NCBI RefSeq assembly: GCF_000685965.1
Contig: NZ_JMLE01000022.1
Location: 17,686 to 81,685 of the forward strand
Direction of reading: 5' to 3'
DNA length: 64,000 nucleotides
Source of the DNA: Arthrobacter sp. UNC362MFTsu5.1
GTDB lineage: Bacteria > Actinomycetota > Actinomycetes > Actinomycetales > Micrococcaceae
Made by a program: the position numbers and the translations under genes. How positions within the stretch are numbered: position 1 is the stretch's first letter; every line of letters starts with the position of its first letter. Of the stretch, positions 48,908-58,037 are shown piece by piece. Below the pieces are notes generated by a model. That model was not told the DNA's origin. It saw nothing but the letters and a program-made list of their open reading frames with translations, and did not search any database.

Positions 48908-51487
48908 ATGATCTGGGTGAACCACATCCCGCAGCGCCCGTCCCCTTCCCCGGCCACAACACCGGCCAGCCCGGCCGCCACCATGTCTGCCGACTCTACT
49001 GCCGAGCACATCGCAGCCCAGATTGCCGGTGAGCTGGGGGTCAAGGCTTGGCAGGTCAAGGCCGCGGTGGAACTGCTCGACGGCGGCTCGACCGTTCCCT
49101 TCATCGCCCGGTACCGCAAGGAAGCCACCGGGACGCTGGACGACACCCAGCTCCGCGACCTCGAGGAGCGGCTCCGGTACCTCCGCGAACTGGAGGACCG
49201 CCGTCGGGCCGTCCTGGAAGCGATCGCCGCCCAAGGCAAGCTGACACCGGAACTGCAGGCCGCCGTCGTCGGCGCCGACACCAAATCCCGGTTGGAAGAC
49301 ATCTACCTTCCCTTCAAAACCAAGCGGCGGACCAAGGCGCAGATCGCCCGTGAGGCGGGGCTCGAGCCCCTCGCGGATGCCCTCCTCAAGCGCCCGGAAC
49401 TGCACCCGGAGCGCGAGGCCGCCAAGTACTTGAACACTGAACATTCCATCGAGGATGCCGCGGCAGCGCTGGCGGGTGCCCGGGCCATCCTCGTTGAGCG
49501 GGTGGCCCAGGACCCTGATCTCGCCGCGACCCTCCGCGAACGGCTCTGGACCCAGGGCCGCATGGTGTCGCGGGTGAAGAAGGGCCAGGAGGCCGAGGGG
49601 CAGAAGTTCAAGGACTACTTCGAGTTTTCGCAGGCGCCGTCGGGGATGCCGTCGCACCGGGTCCTGGCGTTGCTCCGCGGGGAAAAGGACGGGGTGCTGG
49701 AGCTGGATCTCGCCGAGGCGGAGCCGTCCGACGACGACGCCCTCGCCGCCGCCCGCGGCCGGTATGAATCCGCTGTGGCCAGGTTCCTCGGGGTTGCGGA
49801 CCGCGGGCGGCCCGCCGATGAGTGGCTGCTGCAGACCGCGCAGGTGGCGTGGCGCTCGCGGGTGCTGGCCCGGCTGACGGCCGACCTGAGGGGAAAGATG
49901 TTCGCCGCGGCCGAGGACGAAGCCGTGCGGGTTTTCGCCGCCAACCTCCGCGACGTGCTGCTCGCCGCGCCGGCAGGCAACCGGGCAACGCTTGGATTGG
50001 ACCCGGGGCTGCGCACCGGCGTGAAGGTGGCGGTGGTGGACGGAACCGGCAAGGTGGTGGCCACCGACACGGTCTACCCGCATGCCCCGGCGCGCAAGTG
50101 GGACGAAGCCCTGGCCACGCTGGTCCGGCTGGCGCGCCAGCACGCCGTGGAACTCGTGGCGATCGGCAACGGGACGGCGTCCCGCGAGACCGACAAGCTT
50201 GCCCTCGAACTGATCAAGAAGCTGTCCGCGTCCGGAGCCGCGGGGCCGGAAAAGCTGGTGGTGTCCGAAGCCGGTGCGTCGGTGTATTCGGCGTCGGCCC
50301 TTGCTGCGGCGGAGCTGCCCGGCATGGACGTCTCCCTGCGCGGGGCGGTCTCCATCGCCCGGCGGCTGCAGGATCCGCTGGCCGAGCTGGTGAAGATCGA
50401 GCCGAAGTCGATCGGCGTCGGGCAGTACCAGCACGACGTCACGGCGGCGAAGCTGGACCGCAGCCTGGATGCCGTGGTGGAGGACTGCGTGAATGCCGTG
50501 GGCGTGGACGTCAACACGGCGTCGCCTGCGCTGCTGAGCCGTGTGGCCGGCGTCGGGCCGCTGCTGAGCGAGAACATCGTGGCGTACCGGAACGAGCACG
50601 GACCGTTCGCCAAGCGCAGCGATCTGAAGAAGGTGCCGCGGCTGGGGGCCAAGGCGTTTGAGCAGTGCGCCGGGTTCCTCCGGATCACCGGTGGAGCGGA
50701 GCCGCTGGACGCTTCAAGCGTGCACCCGGAAGCTTATCCGGTGGCGCGGAAGATTCTGGCGGCCGCTGCCGGCGGGAAGTCAGTTGCCGGGAAGTCAGTT
50801 GCCGGGAAGGCAGCCCTTGGCGGGTCAGGTACCGGCAGCCTCGCCTCCCTCAACGCGCAGGATTTCGTGGAAGGCTCCTTCGGACTGCCCACGGTGCAGG
50901 ACATCATGGCCGAACTGGAGAAGCCGGGCCGGGACCCTCGGCCGGCCTTCGCGGCGGCAAAGTTCTCGGAGGGGATCGAGAAGATCTCCGATCTCCGGCC
51001 GGGCATGATCCTGGAGGGAACCGTCACCAACGTGGCCGCATTCGGGGCGTTCGTGGATGTCGGAGTGCACCAGGACGGACTGGTGCACGTGTCCGCGCTG
51101 GCCAACCGCTTCGTCTCCGATCCGCGCGAAGTGGTGAAGTCAGGACAAGTGGTGCGCGTGAAGGTCCTCGAAGCCGATCCGGAGCGGAAGCGCATTTCGC
51201 TCACGTTGAGGCTCGACGATGAACCGGCACCTGCCAGTGGACAGGCGGCTGGAAGTGGGCGGGCGGCTGCCGGCGGCCGGCAGGGCAACAGTGAACCGCG
51301 GCAGGGGAACGACGCCCGTCCGCCGAGGACTGACGCCAGGTCGCCGCGGAGCAACGACCGCCAGCCCCGGAGCAACGACCGCCAGCCCCGGAGAGACGGC
51401 GCCGACGCCAAGCGGACGCCGCCAAAGCCCGCGCCAGTCAACACGGCCATGGCAGAGGCGCTGCGGAAGGCGGGCCTGGGCAAGTAG
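48908..51487 (+). CDS. tex: Tex family RNA-binding protein
   Basis: Up to 859 residues, the usual Tex size. In order: N-terminal helical Tex region, YqgF/RNase H-like domain (LGLDPGLRTGVKVAVVD), helix-hairpin-helix repeats (RVAGVGPLLSENIVAYR) and a C-terminal S1 domain (GMILEGTVTNVAAFGAFVDVGVHQDGLVHVS). The last 90 residues are a basic, low-complexity tail with RSNDRQP repeats. Tex acts on transcription and RNA. The start is uncertain: ATG 48908 or ATG 48983 (MSADSTAEHIA), the latter matching the conserved beginning better. Confidence 0.92.
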   Translation: MIWVNHIPQRPSPSPATTPASPAATMSADSTAEHIAAQIAGELGVKAWQVKAAVELLDGGSTVPFIARYRKEATGTLDDTQLRDLEERLRYLRELEDRRRAVLEAIAAQGKLTPELQAAVVGADTKSRLEDIYLPFKTKRRTKAQIAREAGLEPLADALLKRPELHPEREAAKYLNTEHSIEDAAAALAGARAILVERVAQDPDLAATLRERLWTQGRMVSRVKKGQEAEGQKFKDYFEFSQAPSGMPSHRVLALLRGEKDGVLELDLAEAEPSDDDALAAARGRYESAVARFLGVADRGRPADEWLLQTAQVAWRSRVLARLTADLRGKMFAAAEDEAVRVFAANLRDVLLAAPAGNRATLGLDPGLRTGVKVAVVDGTGKVVATDTVYPHAPARKWDEALATLVRLARQHAVELVAIGNGTASRETDKLALELIKKLSASGAAGPEKLVVSEAGASVYSASALAAAELPGMDVSLRGAVSIARRLQDPLAELVKIEPKSIGVGQYQHDVTAAKLDRSLDAVVEDCVNAVGVDVNTASPALLSRVAGVGPLLSENIVAYRNEHGPFAKRSDLKKVPRLGAKAFEQCAGFLRITGGAEPLDASSVHPEAYPVARKILAAAAGGKSVAGKSVAGKAALGGSGTGSLASLNAQDFVEGSFGLPTVQDIMAELEKPGRDPRPAFAAAKFSEGIEKISDLRPGMILEGTVTNVAAFGAFVDVGVHQDGLVHVSALANRFVSDPREVVKSGQVVRVKVLEADPERKRISLTLRLDDEPAPASGQAAGSGRAAAGGRQGNSEPRQGNDARPPRTDARSPRSNDRQPRSNDRQPRRDGADAKRTPPKPAPVNTAMAEALRKAGLGK
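50777..50812 (+). repeat. 15-bp tandem repeat within tex
   Basis: GGGAAGTCAGTTGCC is repeated in tandem, followed by a partial copy. It encodes (GKSVA)n in the linker between the helix-hairpin-helix and S1 domains. Confidence 0.7.
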
Positions 51488-51550
51488 CCGGCAATCCGCC
51501 GTCGCGGTTCATCCGTCCCACCGCAGACGGCCGTGGCTACAGTGGTCCCC

Positions 51551-53386
51551 ATGACCTTTACCCGGCCTGAGCCGTTCACCACGCGCCCCACCCTGCAGGG
51601 TACCTTCGGGATGTCCGCTTCGACGCACTGGCTTGCGACGGCGGCTGCCCAGGCGGTGCTGGAACGTGGCGGGAACGCGTTCGACGCCGCCACCGCCGGG
51701 GCGTTTGTACTCCACGTCGTAGAGCCGCACCTGAACGGTCCGGGCGGTGACATGACCGCGGTGTTTGTCACCGCTGCGGAACCGGGTCAACCGGTGGTCC
51801 TGATGGGGCAGGGCCCCGCCCCGGCGGGAGCGACGCCCGAACACTATCGTTCGGAGGGCCTGGAATTGGTGCCCGGTTCGGGCGCCCTGGCCGCAGCGGT
51901 GCCTGCCGCCGTCGATACCTGGCTGCTTCTGCTGCGCGACCACGGGACCTGGGAGTTGCCGGCGGTGCTGGAGTTCGCGATCGGCTACGCGCGCGACGGC
52001 CATCCGGTGCTGGGACGGGTGGGCGCAACAATTGCGGCGGTTTCCGAACTGTTCCGGGAACATTGGCCCACGTCGGCCGACCTGTGGATGCCGGGGGGAC
52101 GAATCCCCTCTGAAGGGGAACTGGTCCGCAATCCGGCCTACGCGCAGACCCTTGAACGGCTGATGGAGGCGGGGGCGGCAGAGCCCGCCCGTGAGGCACG
52201 CATCGACGCCGCACGCCATGAATGGCGCGCGGGTTTCGTCGCGGCAGCGATGGTGCAGTCCGTGCAGATCCCGCACCGGCATTCGTCCGGCACCGACCAT
52301 CGGGGCGTGCTGGCACTGAGTGACCTGGCGGACTTCGAGGCAGGCTACGAGGCCGCTGCGACTTGTGAATTCCGCGGGTACACCGTCGCCAAGACAGGTC
52401 CGTGGGGCCAAGGGCCGGCGCTGCTGCAGACCCTCGCGATCCTGGACGGATTCGCGGACGAGTACCTCGATCCGTCCACCGAACTCGGCGCGCACACCAT
52501 CCTGGAGGCCCAGAAGCTGGCGCTCGCGGACCGGGAGGCGTACTACGGCGACTCTGAGGTTCCGCTCGACTACCTGCTGTCCGCCGAGTACGCCGCGGAG
52601 CGCAGGCAGTTGATCTCGGAGCGTGCGTCGCATGAGTTCCGGCCCGGCCGGGTTCCCGGACGAGACCCGTTTACCCCGCCGCTCCGGACGGAGTACGTGC
52701 CGCCGGCACTTGCGAACGACGACGACGGGACTCGCGTTGGCGGGCACGGCGTCGGCCCGGGAGTGGGGGAGCCGACCGTGCTCGCCACCGGCGAGACACG
52801 CGGTGACACCTGCCACCTGGACGTGGTGGACCGCTGGGGAAATATGATTTCGGCGACTCCGTCAGGCGGGTGGCTGCAGTCCTCCCCGGCGATTCCCGAG
52901 TTGGGTTTCTGCCTGGGAACGCGGTTGCAGATGACCTGGCTCGAACCTGGGACGCCGTCGACACTCACGCCCGGGAAGCGGCCGCGCACCACGCTGACGC
53001 CGACCCTGGTGCTGCGGAACGGCTCGGCTATCAGCGCGCTGGGATCACCCGGCGGCGACCAGCAGGACCAGTGGCAGTTGCCGTACCTGCTGAGGACCAT
53101 CGTGGGCGGCTACTCCCCGCAACAGGCCATCGATGCGCCGACGTTCCATACGACGTCGATGCCGGGGTCGTTCTGGCCCCGCACTTGGGAACCGGGCGGC
53201 GCCGTCGTCGAGGACAGGCTGGGTGAGGACGTCATTGCGGGCCTGGAACGCCGTGGCCACCGGATCACGCGCGCCGGCGACTGGACGCTGGGACGGCTGT
53301 CCGCCGTCGTACGCGATCCACTGACGGGAGTCCTGCAGGCCGCAGCGAACCCCCGCGGCGCGCAGGGCTACGCGGCGGGGCGGTAG
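51551..53386 (+). CDS. Gamma-glutamyltransferase family protein
   Basis: A 611-residue Ntn-hydrolase. The nucleophilic threonine that appears after self-cleavage is in RGDTCHLDVVDRWGNM near residue 418, equivalent to the TTHFSVVD site of GGT. The N-terminal GGNAFDAATAG and the LNGPGGDM segments are typical. No signal peptide is seen, so it may act in the cytoplasm on gamma-glutamyl or related amides. ATG 51551 is chosen; GTG 51533 is an alternative. Confidence 0.87.
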   Translation: MTFTRPEPFTTRPTLQGTFGMSASTHWLATAAAQAVLERGGNAFDAATAGAFVLHVVEPHLNGPGGDMTAVFVTAAEPGQPVVLMGQGPAPAGATPEHYRSEGLELVPGSGALAAAVPAAVDTWLLLLRDHGTWELPAVLEFAIGYARDGHPVLGRVGATIAAVSELFREHWPTSADLWMPGGRIPSEGELVRNPAYAQTLERLMEAGAAEPAREARIDAARHEWRAGFVAAAMVQSVQIPHRHSSGTDHRGVLALSDLADFEAGYEAAATCEFRGYTVAKTGPWGQGPALLQTLAILDGFADEYLDPSTELGAHTILEAQKLALADREAYYGDSEVPLDYLLSAEYAAERRQLISERASHEFRPGRVPGRDPFTPPLRTEYVPPALANDDDGTRVGGHGVGPGVGEPTVLATGETRGDTCHLDVVDRWGNMISATPSGGWLQSSPAIPELGFCLGTRLQMTWLEPGTPSTLTPGKRPRTTLTPTLVLRNGSAISALGSPGGDQQDQWQLPYLLRTIVGGYSPQQAIDAPTFHTTSMPGSFWPRTWEPGGAVVEDRLGEDVIAGLERRGHRITRAGDWTLGRLSAVVRDPLTGVLQAAANPRGAQGYAAGR

Positions 53387-53420
53387 CCGCCAGGGTGGCC
53401 GATCCTGCGGCTGCCGTGGT

Positions 53421-53765
53421 TCAGCCCCGGCTGACGATATCCACCGAAATCTCCACCGCCGGAACGGTTCCCCTGTTCTCGAGCCAGTGGGTGGTGTTCC
53501 GGTCCTCGGGCCATCCCACTCCCGGCCCGTAGTCCGTGGCGACCCCGTTTCGATGGTCGGTGATGGTGCCCTGCAGGATGTAAACGGTGCCGGGCCGGCC
53601 CACGTGGTCGTGAACCGGGCCGAAGACTCCGCCTGGATCGATGGTCACCTTACGCGTTCGAAGTTGGCGCCCCTCCATGCCGTCGATCTCTCCATCAAGG
53701 TCAACCGTTGCAAGGACCTCCACGGTGACGCCTTTCGTCTCAGGTGCCACTCGATCGTTGCTCAT
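53421..53765 (-). CDS. Cupin domain protein
   Basis: A 114-residue single cupin barrel. Motif 1 is GPVHDHVGRPGTVYILQG, with two His; motif 2 is WPEDRNTTHWLENRG. Without the usual Glu in motif 1, the metal site would be incomplete or different. Family members range from small dioxygenases and isomerases to simple binding proteins; no specific role can be set. GGGAGC lies before the ATG at 53765. Confidence 0.82.
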   Translation of the reverse strand: MSNDRVAPETKGVTVEVLATVDLDGEIDGMEGRQLRTRKVTIDPGGVFGPVHDHVGRPGTVYILQGTITDHRNGVATDYGPGVGWPEDRNTTHWLENRGTVPAVEISVDIVSRG

Positions 53766-54055
53766 TGTGCTCCCATCCTTGTGCGTCCATACCTAATGCT
53801 GGTGGTCCAAACCAGCGTGCGCCCTAAGACACACCGAAGCAACGGGGGTCCCTCTGCAACCGGCTCCCTCAGGTCGCTCGGCGTCAGGCCGAAAGCAAGG
53901 TTGTGAAGTAGTTGTTTCTTCGCGGCACTTCGGCCGTACGCGAAGCCGCGGAAGTTTCCTGAGCACTCGCCGCGCAGAGAAGCGCGAACGGACACTTGCG
54001 GCCCCAGGCCCCAGGCCCCAGGCTCCAGCCCCGACCCCCGCCGCCCGGCCATCCC
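53766..54055. other. Intergenic region with inverted repeats, no supported gene
   Basis: About 290 bases between two minus-strand genes. Frames here lack ribosome sites. CTTCGCG and CGCGAAG (near 53929 and 53940) form an inverted repeat. A short GGCCCCA tandem run occurs near 54000. These look like remnants of a dispersed element or non-coding leader; nothing firmer can be said. Confidence 0.4.
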
Positions 54056-54796
54056 CTATGCCCGCAGCACCCGCGGCTTGCCGAACTGGGTCCGGACGCC
54101 GGGGGAGAACAACACGGACTCGGGTGGCCCCGCCACCTCGAGGCCGGCCGCGCTGATCAGCCCGTCCTCAAGCACCGTCAGCTCAGCGCGGTACAGCGGC
54201 CAGGCTGTGTGTGTATTGGGGATGTACAGCGTGCGGCCGCGGAAGCGGGAGTGCAGCCCGAATCTCGCTGTGAGATGGATGGATAGCGGATCCGCGGCCA
54301 CGTCGTCGAGCGCCGGAACAACCGCAAAGTCGCTCGTCGCCCCGCGGCGGTACCGGCGCACCGAATAGCCAGTTGACGGGTCTTCTGGACCGCCCCGGCG
54401 GAAGCGCGCGTGCGACCAGACATAGGGAATCCCGGCGGCGCGTGCGGCCAGCACTACAGCCAGCCGGTCCGCGTCCAGGCTCAGGAAGACGACGCCGCGG
54501 GTGCCGTCAGGTTCCCTCGAATAGAGCCGGACGTTGATCTCGTTGAAATCCCCGAAGAACGGCACCCCCGGGCCTCGGCCGATACCCGCCTGCTGCATGC
54601 GGAAGCCGATCAGCCCCACCCACGCTGATCCGTCGAATTCGTCCGGCACCACCCCGGGCGGCATGAACGCTGCAGCCGCCCCAACGGGGATGCGCCAGTG
54701 CAGGAACACTGCATCCGTCCACCGCTGGTCCATGATCACGGGAGAGGGCAGCTCCGGCGGCTCCGGCCAGGGGTCACGGAATTCCACGGCGGACAA
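54056..54796 (-). CDS. DUF2071 (YqjF-like) family protein
   Basis: A 246-residue protein of the DUF2071/YqjF family. Family marks are MDQRWTDAVFLHWRIP at the start, then FNEINVRLYSREPDGTRGVVFLSLDADR in the middle and SHARF. Biochemical function is not known. The TTG start at 54796 lies five bases after the stop of the DUF1622 gene, so the two are probably co-transcribed; GTG 54787 is an alternative. Confidence 0.8.
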   Translation of the reverse strand: MSAVEFRDPWPEPPELPSPVIMDQRWTDAVFLHWRIPVGAAAAFMPPGVVPDEFDGSAWVGLIGFRMQQAGIGRGPGVPFFGDFNEINVRLYSREPDGTRGVVFLSLDADRLAVVLAARAAGIPYVWSHARFRRGGPEDPSTGYSVRRYRRGATSDFAVVPALDDVAADPLSIHLTARFGLHSRFRGRTLYIPNTHTAWPLYRAELTVLEDGLISAAGLEVAGPPESVLFSPGVRTQFGKPRVLRA

Positions 54797-54801
54797 GAGC
54801 T

Positions 54802-55209
54802 TCAGCCGTCCGTGGATGAGCTCGACGAGCCTGCGGAGGCCGCAGCACCCGCGGGCTGTTTCTGCCAGGGCCAGCGGCCCGTGATTTCGAGCTCCAGAGA
54901 GAAGCTCAGGAAGGTCCGGATGAGCACGATGATCGCCAGCACGCCCACACTCTCGAAGGTAGGCGTCACGGCCACCGTGCGGATGATGTCCGCCGCCACC
55001 AGGAGTTCGAGCCCCAGCAGGATGGAGCGGCCCAGCAACTGCCGGTAGGAACGGTAGACGGAGAGCGGTTCGGAGCCTTCCGGCAGGCGCTTCGGCTGGA
55101 AGCCGCGTAATGCCATGGGGATGGAGACGACGGCGCCGATCACCATGACGGCGACGCCGGCAAAGTCCATGAACCTGCCGACCGATTCGATGATGTGCTG
55201 GAAATCCAC
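54802..55209 (-). CDS. DUF1622 membrane protein
   Basis: A 135-residue membrane protein with three hydrophobic helices. The middle segment YRSYRQLLGRSILLGLELLVAADIIRTV followed by VLIRTFLSFSLELEI is the DUF1622 signature. Function unknown. GTG 55209 (GTG GAT TTC) follows GGGGGAAC; a frame extending to 55257 has no ribosome site. A Ser-rich tail ends the protein. Confidence 0.82.
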   Translation of the reverse strand: MDFQHIIESVGRFMDFAGVAVMVIGAVVSIPMALRGFQPKRLPEGSEPLSVYRSYRQLLGRSILLGLELLVAADIIRTVAVTPTFESVGVLAIIVLIRTFLSFSLELEITGRWPWQKQPAGAAASAGSSSSSTDG

Positions 55210-55270
55210 TGTTCCCCCTACGAGGTCTCGGACACGATCAGGGATTCGGAACCACATAAGTGCGGCTGCA

Positions 55271-56176
55271 TCACGGGTGCCTCACGCCCTCGCCGGCGAG
55301 GATGGCCCGGTACCCTTCACGGAAGGTGGGGTACGCAAATTCGAACCCGGTGCTGCGGAGCAGTGCGTTGCTGCACCGTTTGTTCCCGCCCCGGGAAGGC
55401 TCGCCCCCGCCGGAACCAGCCGAAACGCCCGACGGCGGCAGCGGCAGTCCCAGCTCGTCGGCCAGGAAACGCTGGACCTCGCCGAGCTCCGCGGGATCGT
55501 TGTCCACGCCGAGGTAGACGGGAGCGGGCTCGGCGGCCATGGTGCACAGGTGCACGATCGCCGCGGCAGCGTCGTCCCGGTGGATGCGGTTGGTGTAGCG
55601 GGGTTCCGCCGGCGCTGTGGCCGCCGTTCCCGAGCGCACCTGATCGATCAGCCGTGTCCGCCCCGGCCCGTAAATGCCTCCCAGCCGCAGAACCACGGGA
55701 GAGATTCCGGTGCCGAGCAGCCGCTGGCGCAGCAGATCCTCCGCCTCGCGGATGATGCGGCCGGAGAATCCGCCGGGTTCCGGCGTCGTGCGTTCATCCA
55801 CCCAGCCGCCTCCGGCGTCGCCGTACACGGCGGTGGACGAGACGAACAACACGCGCCGAAGCCGCGACGGTGACGCCGCGCCGTCGCGCTTCCGGTCGAG
55901 GTCCAGTGCGTCCAGGACGTTCGACAGCCCGTCCACGTAGGCGGCCCGGTAGGCCGCCTCCGTGGGGGAGTCAGCCGCGACGGCGACGACGACGGCGGTG
56001 GTGTCCGCCGGGATGGGCGGCAGCGGCGGGGGGGGCAGGTCAGCCCGGGCACCTTCGATGGCGGCCGGAAGCTTGTCGGGCGAGCGGCGCCAGCCCACCA
56101 CGCGGTGTCCGGCCGCCGCGAAACGCAGCCCGGCCTCGGTACCAAGATCGCCGCAACCGGCCAAAAGAACAGTCAT
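55271..56176 (-). CDS. NAD(P)-binding epimerase-like SDR (YeeZ type)
   Basis: A 301-residue extended SDR. The dinucleotide site is LLAGCGDLGTEAGLRFA. FVSSTAVYGDAGGGWVDE and the later LRLGGIYGPGR are typical of the family. YeeZ-like proteins are of unknown substrate; they resemble sugar-nucleotide epimerases but lack the usual YxxxK in an obvious form. It is on the same strand as the DUF1622-DUF2071 pair, 61 bases ahead. Confidence 0.8.
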   Translation of the reverse strand: MTVLLAGCGDLGTEAGLRFAAAGHRVVGWRRSPDKLPAAIEGARADLPPPPLPPIPADTTAVVVAVAADSPTEAAYRAAYVDGLSNVLDALDLDRKRDGAASPSRLRRVLFVSSTAVYGDAGGGWVDERTTPEPGGFSGRIIREAEDLLRQRLLGTGISPVVLRLGGIYGPGRTRLIDQVRSGTAATAPAEPRYTNRIHRDDAAAAIVHLCTMAAEPAPVYLGVDNDPAELGEVQRFLADELGLPLPPSGVSAGSGGGEPSRGGNKRCSNALLRSTGFEFAYPTFREGYRAILAGEGVRHP

Positions 56177-56226
56177 ACCGGCCAGTCTGCCAGAGCGGCG
56201 CCGAAGGCTTAGCTACCGACGCTTGC

Positions 56227-57132
56227 CTACGGCGCCGGAACCGGGAAGAACAGCCGCGGGTCCTGCAGCAGGGCGGGGTAGTCGAACGACGAACGTTCCA
56301 CGACCTCGGTGACCTGGAAGTTCCGGGCGAAGCGGCCGTCCACCGTAATGGGACGTCCCTGCACCTTGCCCAGAGCAAACGTGGCGCCGCCATTGAACGG
56401 GACCGCGAGGGCCGTGTTGCCGGGCAGCGTGCGGAAGGCTTCTTCCTGCTGCTGGCGTTTTTTCGTGGGCTTCTTCACGAGCTGCTTCGGGGGCCGCTTC
56501 TTGGGGTTCTTGGCCGGGCGGCGGGAGGTGTCGTCCGCGTAAACGAATTCGTAGTCGTCGGCCTGGGCCGCTGCCTTGGCGGCCCGGCCAACCTCCGGCA
56601 GGCTGACGATATCCAGCTTGTCGGGGTCGGTGTCGCCCACGTTGGCCCGCAGGATCCAGAGCCGGTCGCCTACAGGATCTTCCGGGAGGAACTCGTGCCG
56701 GGGTTCGGGCCAGACATACTCCAGGTCCGCCGGCGTTCCGGGGAACAGTTCGCTATAGAAGCGGGGTTCCTTCTGCAGCAGCCGGGAGCGGTGGCTGAGG
56801 TGCACGTCCGGCTCGCCGAGCCATGGCGGCATGGGGATCTTGGCCGCGTAGGCAGCGTGGTCCGCCTGCGGCGCGAATTCAAGGATCTTGGCGCGGGTGG
56901 TGTCTTCGCCGCCGCGGGCGATCCACTCGTCGGCCATGGCCAGGCCGTACATGGTCAGCGCGGGGACGTAGCCCATCCACATGCGGATGGCCGGGTGCGA
57001 TTGCCAGCCGTACTCCGGGATCACCAGCGCACGCAGTGTTTGCAGCGCCTCGACACGCTGCTTGCCGAGCCGGACGCGGTCCAGGACCGCGGCGCTCTGC
57101 TGGAAATCTGGATAGGGAAGGAAAGTCTGCAT
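56227..57132 (-). CDS. MSMEG_6728 family protein (Pyr_excise-like)
   Basis: A 301-residue protein. The first 150 residues (MQTFLPYPDFQQSAAVLD, VRLGKQRVEALQ, WQSHPAIRMWMGYVPAL) match the actinobacterial MSMEG_6728 family, distantly related to pyrimidine-dimer glycosylase folds. The C-terminal half has a Lys-rich insert (KNPKKRPPKQLVKKPTKKRQQ, written here in part) that may bind nucleic acid. Function is not proven. GAAGG directly precedes the ATG at 57132. Confidence 0.78.
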   Translation of the reverse strand: MQTFLPYPDFQQSAAVLDRVRLGKQRVEALQTLRALVIPEYGWQSHPAIRMWMGYVPALTMYGLAMADEWIARGGEDTTRAKILEFAPQADHAAYAAKIPMPPWLGEPDVHLSHRSRLLQKEPRFYSELFPGTPADLEYVWPEPRHEFLPEDPVGDRLWILRANVGDTDPDKLDIVSLPEVGRAAKAAAQADDYEFVYADDTSRRPAKNPKKRPPKQLVKKPTKKRQQQEEAFRTLPGNTALAVPFNGGATFALGKVQGRPITVDGRFARNFQVTEVVERSSFDYPALLQDPRLFFPVPAP

Positions 57133-57351
57133 CCTTCAAGTGTGGAGGTGCCGGGGTCCCAGACCAAATGCCGACGACGGCGGCGCACCGCCCCCGCGCC
57201 GGCCGTTGACCGGGTAGGCTGTCAGCGGCTGGCGGGAAGTGCGGCGTAGTCTACTGGACCGTATGGTGAGACGACGGAGACAACACGGTCACAATTTGAC
57301 TAAGATGACCGCAATCAAAACACCCCTCAGCCACCCTCCGGAAGATACGAA

Positions 57352-57939
57352 ATGACACTTACCCAAGCAGTTCCGTTCACGCCGAAGTTCGGACAAATGC
57401 TGAGCCCGGAAGCCAACGGCATCCTGGTGCTTGATGAATTCACGCTGGACCCGGAAGCGGCCCGCAAGGAGCAGCACGGTTTCCGCGCCGCCCTTGGTTC
57501 TGTGGCCCTCACCCTCCGCCGCATCGTTGCCCTCCGCCTGTTCATTGCGGTGGTGGCCATCGCCAACCTTCCGCTGTTCCTCCTCTCCACCGGCTGGTGG
57601 ATTTACGCAGTGTCCCTGACCGTTGTGGTGGCAGTGCACGCGGCCGTTTCCTGGCTGAACAGCCATGAACCGAAGGTCCGCCAGCGGCACTCCCTGGAAC
57701 TGCACATGCACCGGGAACGCAGCGACAACTACCGCAAGGTGCGCGACGCCGTGAAGTTCGTGATCGATTCGCCGGCGCGCATGAACGAGCACCTGTACCT
57801 GGAACTCCTGGCCGCCAAGCGGGTTGCCCTGCACCTGCACATCGGCACCGTGGCCGTCTTGGACACCAGCGACGACTCTGCCTGGAAAGTCCGGATCGTC
57901 CGCGAACTGCCGCAGACGGCATTTACGCAGGCCGCCTAG
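57352..57939 (+). CDS. Hypothetical membrane-associated protein
   Basis: A 195-residue protein that I do not recognise. Two hydrophobic helices (about residues 62-102) are flanked by a polar head (AVPFTPKFGQMLSPEANGILVLDEF) and a His/Arg-rich tail. GGAAG lies eight bases before the ATG. It is convergent with the RPF/LysM gene and shares its terminator. Confidence 0.65.
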   Translation: MTLTQAVPFTPKFGQMLSPEANGILVLDEFTLDPEAARKEQHGFRAALGSVALTLRRIVALRLFIAVVAIANLPLFLLSTGWWIYAVSLTVVVAVHAAVSWLNSHEPKVRQRHSLELHMHRERSDNYRKVRDAVKFVIDSPARMNEHLYLELLAAKRVALHLHIGTVAVLDTSDDSAWKVRIVRELPQTAFTQAA

Positions 57940-57973
57940 AAAGCAGCAGGAACCAACCAACTTAAGAAACAAC

Positions 57974-58011
57974 GACGCCGGAGCTCCCCGCCAAGGGGAG
58001 GCTCCGGCGTC
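57974..58011. terminator. Bidirectional terminator hairpin
   Basis: GACGCCGGAGC-TCCCC (57974-57989) pairs with GGGGA-G-GCTCCGGCGTC (57995-58011) with one bulged base, giving about 16 pairs around a five-base loop. It lies between convergent genes. Confidence 0.75.
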
Positions 58012-58037
58012 ATTGTTAACGCTGTGCTGCTTGAACG

